This document shows, in pieces, positions 58,690 through 64,000 of a stretch of 64,000 nucleotides of DNA (the first letter of the stretch is position 1; each line of letters begins with the position of its first letter). The DNA is taken from contig NZ_BCSX01000044.1 of NCBI RefSeq assembly GCF_001570425.1, forward strand, positions 186,001 through 250,000. Reading direction: 5' to 3'. Below the pieces are notes generated by a model that was not told the DNA's origin, ran no database searches, and was given only the letters and a program-made list of their open reading frames with translations. The position numbers and the translations under genes were made by a program. The DNA comes from Mycolicibacterium brisbanense. GTDB taxonomy: Bacteria > Actinomycetota > Actinomycetes > Mycobacteriales > Mycobacteriaceae.

Positions 58690-59148
58690 GTGGGTGAGTC
58701 TGCGCCTAACGACGGCGAAGCACCGGTAATCGTCGGTCTGTCTGATGCGGCGATGCACATGTATTCCGCCGCGATCGATGCACTGCCACCCGTCAGCGAC
58801 CCGGAGTTCCCCGAACGGGCCTCGGTCGTGCTGAGCGGACTGCGCAAGCTGCAGAATTCGCTGTCCGAGGCGGCGGCCCGCAGCCGGGTCACCCCGTCGG
58901 TCATCGTCGCGCTCAGCGGTGTCCGTACCCGCTACGACGAGCTCATGACCGCCGCGGCCGAGGGGCCGGGAGCCACACTCGGCCAACGGCTCTACGTGGC
59001 ACGCGGCCGCGCCAAGCTCTCGACCCGGGAAGCCGCCAACGGCATCGGGCTGCGCAAGGACCTCATCGAAGCCGTCGAGGCCGAAGAACCGGCGACCGAG
59101 GCCGAGACCGCGCAGATCAAGGATCTGATCGCCGCGCTGGGCGGTTGA
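58690..59148 (+). CDS. conserved protein with a C-terminal HTH
   Basis: A 152-residue protein. The C-terminal part (TLGQRLYVARGRAKLSTREAANGIGLRKDLIEAVEAEEPATEAE) looks like an Xre-type helix-turn-helix. The N-terminal 90 residues are helical. GTG 58690 is chosen; TTG 58675 is in frame. It occupies the place where treS would be expected next to mak, but on the opposite strand. Stop overlaps the next start (TTGA). Function unknown. Confidence 0.74.
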   Translation: MGESAPNDGEAPVIVGLSDAAMHMYSAAIDALPPVSDPEFPERASVVLSGLRKLQNSLSEAAARSRVTPSVIVALSGVRTRYDELMTAAAEGPGATLGQRLYVARGRAKLSTREAANGIGLRKDLIEAVEAEEPATEAETAQIKDLIAALGG

Positions 59149-60002
59149 TCCTGACGCGCGACTCAAGTGGGACGCGTCGCTCGCGCGACTCAGGTGGGAC
59201 GCGTCGCTCGCGCGACCATGGCAACCCGGGCGACGCACCGACAGTCCCACCACCGCTGACCCCACCCGTCGAAGCCACCCGGCCATCGGCGGCCGAGGAA
59301 GCCCGCACCGTCGCCGCATCGACCAACACCGGCACGCTGGCCACCCTCACCGCCGCGGGTGACCCTTGGGCGTCGTTCGTCACGTACGGATTGCTCGACG
59401 GGGCACCGGTGCTGTGCGTGTCGAACATGGCCGAGCACGGCCGCAACCTCGCAGCCGATCAGCGGGCAAGCATCGCGATCGTGGCACCCGGAAGCGACGC
59501 GGACCCCTTGGCCAGCGCCCGCGTCACGCTGGCCGGTATCGCCGAACGCCCTCTGGGAACCGAGGCCACCGCAGCCCGCGACGCCCACCTCGCGGCGGTC
59601 GCGGCGGCGAAGTACTACATCGACTACAGCGATTTCTCGCTGTGGGTGCTGCGGGTGCAGCGCGTCCGCTGGGTCGGCGGCTACGGGCGGATGGATTCGG
59701 CCACCGGCGCGGACTACGCCGCAGCCCAGCCCGACCCGGTGTCACCGCGCGCAGCCGGCGCCGTCGAGCACCTCAACGCCGATCACGCCGCATCATTGCT
59801 CGCGATGGCCCGCACCCTCGGCGGCTATCCCGACGCCACCACCGCGGCGTGCACCGGCGCCGACCGCTACGGCCTCGACCTGCGGGTCACCACCGACCGC
59901 GGGGTCGCCTACACCCGCGTCGGCTACGCCGCCCCGATCGGCTCGTTCGACGAATTACGTTCTGCCACAGTCGAATTGGCCAGACGAGCCGAGGCGGGAT
60001 AG
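59145..60002 (+). CDS. HugZ-like PPOX/DUF2470 protein with repeat-expanded N-terminus
   Basis: A 285-residue protein. A PPOX-like barrel (about residues 55-190, GTLATLTAAGDPWASFVTYGLLDGAPVLCVS) is followed by DUF2470 (about 200-280, GAVEHLNADHAASLLAMARTLGG). HugZ proteins bind or degrade heme; here that is only family inference. The N-terminal 40 residues are disordered and include two copies of a 9-residue repeat (TRDSSGTRRSRDS). TTG 59145 overlaps the previous stop; no later in-frame start is convincing. Confidence 0.8.
   Translation: MILTRDSSGTRRSRDSGGTRRSRDHGNPGDAPTVPPPLTPPVEATRPSAAEEARTVAASTNTGTLATLTAAGDPWASFVTYGLLDGAPVLCVSNMAEHGRNLAADQRASIAIVAPGSDADPLASARVTLAGIAERPLGTEATAARDAHLAAVAAAKYYIDYSDFSLWVLRVQRVRWVGGYGRMDSATGADYAAAQPDPVSPRAAGAVEHLNADHAASLLAMARTLGGYPDATTAACTGADRYGLDLRVTTDRGVAYTRVGYAAPIGSFDELRSATVELARRAEAG
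59157..59216 (+). repeat. 27-bp tandem repeat in the HugZ-like gene
   Basis: Two copies of a 27-base unit (59157-59183 and 59184-59210, one mismatch) plus a 6-base partial third copy. They are in frame and encode about nine residues each. The unit starts CGCGACTCA and ends CGTCGCTCG. Confidence 0.9.
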
Positions 60003-60035
60003 GCCCACCGGAGCAGGTGCAATACGATCGCCGTT

Positions 60036-60614
60036 ATGCCTGATGCGACCGAGCGCCCGGACACCTGGCAAGCTGCCTTCGACCTGATCCGGACCCGCGG
60101 CTACGAGCACCGCGAGGAACCGTTCCGGCTCGCCAGTGGCCAGCTCAGCCACGACTACATCGACGGCAAGTACGCCATCGACACCGGCGAGCGGATGCTG
60201 ACTGTCAGCCGTGCGGTCGCCGATCTGGCCGCCGCCCGTGGCATCGAGTTCGACGCCGTCGGAGGCCTGACCATGGGTGCCGATCCGCTGGCGCACGGCG
60301 TCGCGATGGTCACCGGCAAGGCCTGGTTCTCGGTACGCAAGGAACAGAAGAGCCGCGGCCGCGAACAGTGGATCGAAGGCACTCGGCTCCAGCCCGGCAT
60401 GAAGGTCCTCCTGGTCGACGACGTGATCAGCACCGGCGGATCCACCGAGATCGCCTACGAGCGCATCGTCCCGCTCGGTGTGGTGGTGACCGGGGTGATC
60501 CCGATGGTCGACCGGGGCGACGTCGCGACAGGGCGCTTCGCCAAGCGCGGGGTGCCGTTCGCCGCGCTGGTGACTTACCGCGATCTCGGGATCGAACCGG
60601 TCAAGGACGTCTGA
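60036..60614 (+). CDS. orotate phosphoribosyltransferase-like protein
   Basis: A 192-residue type I phosphoribosyltransferase. The PRPP-binding motif VLLVDDVISTGGST and the RLASGQLSHDYIDGK segment are present. OPRT converts orotate to OMP. The N-terminal half resembles PyrE. Whether this is the house-keeping pyrE or a paralogue cannot be told here. It stands alone with a convergent ABC gene after it. Confidence 0.86.
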   Translation: MPDATERPDTWQAAFDLIRTRGYEHREEPFRLASGQLSHDYIDGKYAIDTGERMLTVSRAVADLAAARGIEFDAVGGLTMGADPLAHGVAMVTGKAWFSVRKEQKSRGREQWIEGTRLQPGMKVLLVDDVISTGGSTEIAYERIVPLGVVVTGVIPMVDRGDVATGRFAKRGVPFAALVTYRDLGIEPVKDV

Positions 60615-60623
60615 GCCACCGGT

Positions 60624-61652
60624 TCAGATGACCAAAACCGGTGCGGGCTGTACCCCGACGCGCACCGGATCTCCGGGGCTGAACGCCGCGGCGGCCGAAC
60701 TCGCCAGCTGGGCGTGCAACACCGCGCCATCGGGCAACGCGACGTAGACCCGGGAGATCGGTCCCAGAAACGCCACCGAGCTGACCCGCGCAACACCCTC
60801 GGCATCAGCGGTCACCGTGATGGACTCCGGCCGCACCAGCGCGGTTCCGCCGCCCGACCCGACCGAACCGGCCAGCGTCGGTACCGACGTACCCAACAGG
60901 CGCGCGTGCCCCTGCGAAACCTCCGCCGGTACTTGATTGTTCAGCCCCACGAACTCGGCGACGAACGGCGTCGCGGGGTTCGCGTACAAATCCGCCGGGG
61001 CGGCGAGCTGTTCGAGTTTGCCCTGGCTCATCACGCCGACCCGGTCGGCAACAGCCAGCGCCTCCTCCTGATCGTGTGTGACGAACAGCGTCGTGGTGCC
61101 GACTTCGAGCTGAACCCGGCGAATCTCGTCACGCAGCTGCACCCGGACCTTCGCGTCGAGCGCCGACAGCGGCTCGTCGAGCAGCAGCACGCCCGGCCGG
61201 ATCGCCAGGGCGCGGGCCAGCGCGACGCGCTGCTGCTGGCCCCCGGACAACTCGGCGGCGTACTTGTCCTTGTGCGCGCCAAGGCCCACCATGTCCAGCA
61301 TGTCCGCTGCCCGAGACATCCTGTCGGCCTTGGCTTTACCACGCATCTTCAACCCGAAGGCGACGTTGTCCAACACCGTGAGGTGCGGGAACAAGCTGTA
61401 GGCCTGGAACACCATGCCCATGTCGCGCTTGTTGGCGGGCACCGAACTCACGTCACGACCACCGACCAGCACGGTGCCCGACGTGGCCTCGTCGAGCCCC
61501 GCCAGGATGCGCAGCGCGGTCGTCTTACCGCACCCCGATGGGCCGAGCAGGGCCACCATCTCGCCCGGCTCGATGTGCAGGGTCAGGCCGTCGAGCGCCT
61601 TGACGCTGCCGTAAACCCGCGTGAGGTCGTTGAGTTCGACCGAGAGACCCAT
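60624..61652 (-). CDS. ABC importer ATP-binding protein (PotA/FbpC-like)
   Basis: A 342-residue ATPase. Walker A LLGPSGCGKTT, signature LSGGQQQRVALARAL, Walker B LLLDEPLSALD, and a C-terminal TOBE-like domain fit the spermidine/iron/phosphonate importer group. Two in-frame starts (61652 and 61679) each follow GAGGAG, because the start region is duplicated in a 27-bp repeat. The first gives the usual length. Permeases and a solute-binding protein follow upstream on the minus strand. Confidence 0.9.
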   Translation of the reverse strand: MGLSVELNDLTRVYGSVKALDGLTLHIEPGEMVALLGPSGCGKTTALRILAGLDEATSGTVLVGGRDVSSVPANKRDMGMVFQAYSLFPHLTVLDNVAFGLKMRGKAKADRMSRAADMLDMVGLGAHKDKYAAELSGGQQQRVALARALAIRPGVLLLDEPLSALDAKVRVQLRDEIRRVQLEVGTTTLFVTHDQEEALAVADRVGVMSQGKLEQLAAPADLYANPATPFVAEFVGLNNQVPAEVSQGHARLLGTSVPTLAGSVGSGGGTALVRPESITVTADAEGVARVSSVAFLGPISRVYVALPDGAVLHAQLASSAAAAFSPGDPVRVGVQPAPVLVI

Positions 61653-61703
61653 ATTGCTCCTCACGTCCGCGGGCCCCATATTGCTCCTCACGTCCGCGGG
61701 CCC
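61650..61703 (-). repeat. perfect 27-bp direct repeat duplicating an ABC start signal
   Basis: Two identical 27-base units (61650-61676 and 61677-61703) sit head to tail. Each carries GAGGAG and an ATG in frame. The repeat covers the permease stop and the ATPase start, giving two tandem start signals. Confidence 0.92.
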
Positions 61704-62464
61704 CGCCTGCGGCCACGAGTGACCACCGCCAGAGCCAGCAACAACACGAAACCCAAGAGCAGCACCGCCAGCGAGGCCGCGACCGACGTCGGACCGTCAC
61801 TCTTGCCGATCGCGACGATCTGCACCTGCAACGTCTGGTAACCGCTCAGCGACGCGATGGTGTACTCCCCCAGCACCACGGCGATGGAAATGAATGCCGC
61901 GGAAAGGATTCCGGGCCAGATGTTCGGCACGATGACCCGGGTGATCGTGGCCGCCCAGCCGGCACCGAGCGACCGCGCCGCCTCCGACAGAGTCCGCAGG
62001 TCGATCGCAGCCAGCGCCGCGTCGAGGGACCGGTAGGCGAACGGCAGTACCAGCACAACGTAGACGAACGTCAGCGTCAGCGCCGACTCACCCAAAAAGT
62101 AAGTGACCCAGAGATAGACGTTGCGCAATCCGACCACGATCACGAGCGCCGGAATGGTCAAGGGCAGCAGGCACAGAAACTCGATTCCACGTCGCGCCCA
62201 CGGCGCCCGCAACCGCACCCAGATCATCGTCGGAACCAGCAGCACCAACATCGCGACCACGGTGAAGACGGCCAGCAGCACCGAGACCACGATCGCTTGG
62301 TAGAGCGCCTCGTCGGCCACCAGGTTGTGCCACGCCGCCAGGGTGCGGCCGCCTTCGATCAGGTTCCGCGTCGAGAAATCGGCCATCGCATAGAGCGGGA
62401 ACAGAAAGAACAATCCGAACAGCAGCCACAGCCCGACACGCAGCACCGTTCTCGCGCGGGTCAT
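61688..62464 (-). CDS. ABC importer permease (CysW/PotC-like)
   Basis: A 258-residue permease with six helices. The EAA loop is visible in EAARSLGAGWAATITRVIVPNIWPGIL. ATG 62464 overlaps the previous permease stop (ATGA). It pairs with the upstream permease. Confidence 0.9.
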   Translation of the reverse strand: MTRARTVLRVGLWLLFGLFFLFPLYAMADFSTRNLIEGGRTLAAWHNLVADEALYQAIVVSVLLAVFTVVAMLVLLVPTMIWVRLRAPWARRGIEFLCLLPLTIPALVIVVGLRNVYLWVTYFLGESALTLTFVYVVLVLPFAYRSLDAALAAIDLRTLSEAARSLGAGWAATITRVIVPNIWPGILSAAFISIAVVLGEYTIASLSGYQTLQVQIVAIGKSDGPTSVAASLAVLLLGFVLLLALAVVTRGRRRGPRT

Positions 62465-63321
62465 TTCAGCCACCTTGCCGTGCGCCGCACCAATGCGTTG
62501 TAGGCCAGCATCACCGCTGCCACCACGACGATCATCTCCAGCGCCAGCGCGTAGGCGAACCCGGACTGCCCGAGCACCACCTCGCTGGTCAGCGCGGCGC
62601 GGATCAGCAGCGGCACGATCGGACTGCCCTGGCTGACCAGCGCCGCGGCGGTCGCGTACGCGGCAAAGGCATTGGCGAACAACAACAACGCCGACCCGAG
62701 AAAGGCAGGCGTCAACAACGGCACCGCCACCTCACGCCAGTACTGCCACGTTGACGCCCCGAGGCTGACGGCGGCTTCCCGCCACTGCTCGCGCAGGCCT
62801 TCCAGGGCAGGCAGGAACACGATCACCATCAGCGGAATCTGGAAGTAGGTGTACACCAGGATCAACCCGGGCAGCCCGTACAACCAGCCCGACCCTGCCA
62901 GGTCCCAGCCCAGGTGATCGCGGGCCCACACCGTCAGCACGCCGTTGAGCCCGATGGTAGCGAGGAAGGCGAAAGCCAGTGCCACACCGCCGAATTGGGC
63001 CAGCACACTGCACAGCGCCAGCACCGAACGCCGCACCATCGACGACGGCGGACTGCTCACGATGAGCCACGCCAATACCGCGCCGAGCACCGCCCCGATC
63101 AGCGCGGTGCTCCCGGACAGCAGCGCGCTCTTGCCGAGGGCGGCCAGTGCCGTCGGCGAGAACAGTGCGGCGATCCGGCCGAGCGAGAACGACCCGTCGG
63201 CGAAGAACGCCATCACGACGACCGTCACCGTCGGCACGATCAGGAACACGGTGACGACCGCGAGAAACGGTAGCAGCGGCAGACTTTCGCGTACCCGCCG
63301 CATCACCACGGCACCCGGCAT
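62461..63321 (-). CDS. ABC importer permease (CysT/PotB-like)
   Basis: A 286-residue permease with six helices. The EAA loop is REAAVSLGASTWQYWREVAVPLLTPAFL. ATG 63321 (MPGAVVMRRVRES) follows the solute-binding gene stop by 7 bases. The stop overlaps the second permease by four bases. Confidence 0.9.
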   Translation of the reverse strand: MPGAVVMRRVRESLPLLPFLAVVTVFLIVPTVTVVVMAFFADGSFSLGRIAALFSPTALAALGKSALLSGSTALIGAVLGAVLAWLIVSSPPSSMVRRSVLALCSVLAQFGGVALAFAFLATIGLNGVLTVWARDHLGWDLAGSGWLYGLPGLILVYTYFQIPLMVIVFLPALEGLREQWREAAVSLGASTWQYWREVAVPLLTPAFLGSALLLFANAFAAYATAAALVSQGSPIVPLLIRAALTSEVVLGQSGFAYALALEMIVVVAAVMLAYNALVRRTARWLK

Positions 63322-63328
63322 CGGTCGC

Positions 63329-64000
63329 TCAGCCGATCGCCTTGGCCCAGTTGTCCGCCAGATACTTGGTGGCCGCCTCGGTTTGGGCCGGGGTGGGGAT
63401 GACCACCTGCCCGTCGATCGACGGAAGCTTGGCGAACGCCGCCTTGTCGACGGTGCCCGCGACGGCCATCTGGTCGGCACGGACCGGTCGAACACCGCCC
63501 ACCATGAACATGTTCTGGCCTTCGTCGCTGAACAGGAACTCCTGCCACAACCGCGCCGCGGCTGGATGCGGGGCCTCCTTGTTGATCGCCTGGAAGTAGT
63601 AGCCGGCGACGGCATGGTCCGGCGGCACCACGACCTGCCAGCTCGGCAGCTTCCGGGTTTCGGCGGCGTTGGTGTAGTTCCAGTCGATCACCACGGGAGT
63701 CTGGCCCGACTCGATGGTGGCCGGCGTCGGATCCACCGGCAGGAAATTGCCCGCCTGGTGCAGCTTTCCGAAGAAGTCGACGCCGGGGGCGATGTTGTCG
63801 GCCGACCCGCCCTGAGCCAGCGCCGCCATCACCACTCCGGAGAATGCGGCACCGGCCTGGGTGGGATCGCCGTTGAGAGCGACCTTTCCGTGGTACTCCG
63901 GCTTCAGCAGATCGTCGACGTTGGTGACGGCAGGCACTTTGGCCGAATCGAACCCGATCGACATGTAACCGCCATAGCCGTTGACCCAAACCCCGTTCGG
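63329..64000 (-). CDS. ABC importer solute-binding protein (5' end outside window)
   Basis: About the last 223 residues of a periplasmic-binding-fold protein are visible and continue to the window end (PNGVWVNGYGGYMSIGFDS...). GKVALNGDPTQAGAAFSGV, IDWNYTNAAETRKLPSW and LFSDEGQNMFMVGGVRPV are typical of iron/polyamine/phosphonate-type class D proteins. The signal peptide is beyond 64000. Substrate is uncertain. Confidence 0.88.
   Translation of the reverse strand, partial: PNGVWVNGYGGYMSIGFDSAKVPAVTNVDDLLKPEYHGKVALNGDPTQAGAAFSGVVMAALAQGGSADNIAPGVDFFGKLHQAGNFLPVDPTPATIESGQTPVVIDWNYTNAAETRKLPSWQVVVPPDHAVAGYYFQAINKEAPHPAAARLWQEFLFSDEGQNMFMVGGVRPVRADQMAVAGTVDKAAFAKLPSIDGQVVIPTPAQTEAATKYLADNWAKAIG

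Overview
This window is high-GC, gene-dense actinobacterial chromosome. It comes from a Mycobacterium/Mycolicibacterium of the fast-growing type. The evidence is an hns-like PAKKA-repeat membrane protein, rraA, divergent ethA/ethR, a PHP/HhH protein, and gltD/gltB in the same order as M. tuberculosis Rv3852-Rv3859c (synteny from memory, not a search). A second block resembles Rv0135c-Rv0146 in gene content: TetR, CYP138-like P450, msrA, SnoaL-like protein, epimerase, DUF427, AlkA-like glycosylase and an S-adenosylmethionine methyltransferase. pncA, glgX and mak also fit. I see no rRNA, tRNA, CRISPR array, insertion sequence or prophage gene.

Layout. Bases 1-2990: the tail of an upstream gene, a small membrane protein, and an overlapping YcnI/CopC/CopD copper-handling set. 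Bases 3082-8787: hns-like protein, a TipA-type MerR regulator coupled to rraA, ethA/ethR around an EthR-type operator, and a DinB polymerase whose start codon lies inside a perfect LexA (SOS) box. Bases 8776-16750: PHP-domain protein, SulP transporter, aldehyde dehydrogenase, luciferase-like oxidoreductase, a newly proposed 46-residue small gene, patatin lipase and a GT87 mannosyltransferase. Bases 16775-22829: glutamate synthase gltBD. Bases 23210-25270: a CopB-type copper ATPase with a CsoR-like palindrome at its 5' end. Bases 25334-35825: mixed metabolic genes, many in overlapping pairs. Bases 35802-40172: a TetR regulator and a glycosyltransferase/methyltransferase/toroid cluster joined by two matching GGACA-N2-TGTCC operators. 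Bases 40421-45591: PPOX, cysteine-peptidase-like, AraC/VOC/UvrA-like operon and a DUF427 protein. Bases 45685-49458: a four-gene, four-base-overlap operon of polytopic proteins and a cupredoxin-like lipoprotein. Bases 49482-52294: pncA and glgX. Bases 52295-54681: a candidate structured RNA, a perfect MarR operator, and marR plus a DrrAB-type ABC exporter. Bases 54772-64000: paired acyl-CoA dehydrogenases, maltokinase without treS, an HTH protein, a HugZ-like protein, a phosphoribosyltransferase and an ABC importer cut by the window end.

The strongest candidates for something undescribed are the folded RNA upstream of the MarR/ABC exporter (52360-52477), the four-gene membrane/cupredoxin operon, the TetR-controlled glycoconjugate-like cluster with its two shared operators, the SOS box over the dinB start, and the small gene at 14057-14197. 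Two independent in-frame 27-bp tandem duplications near 59.2 and 61.7 kb are also notable.
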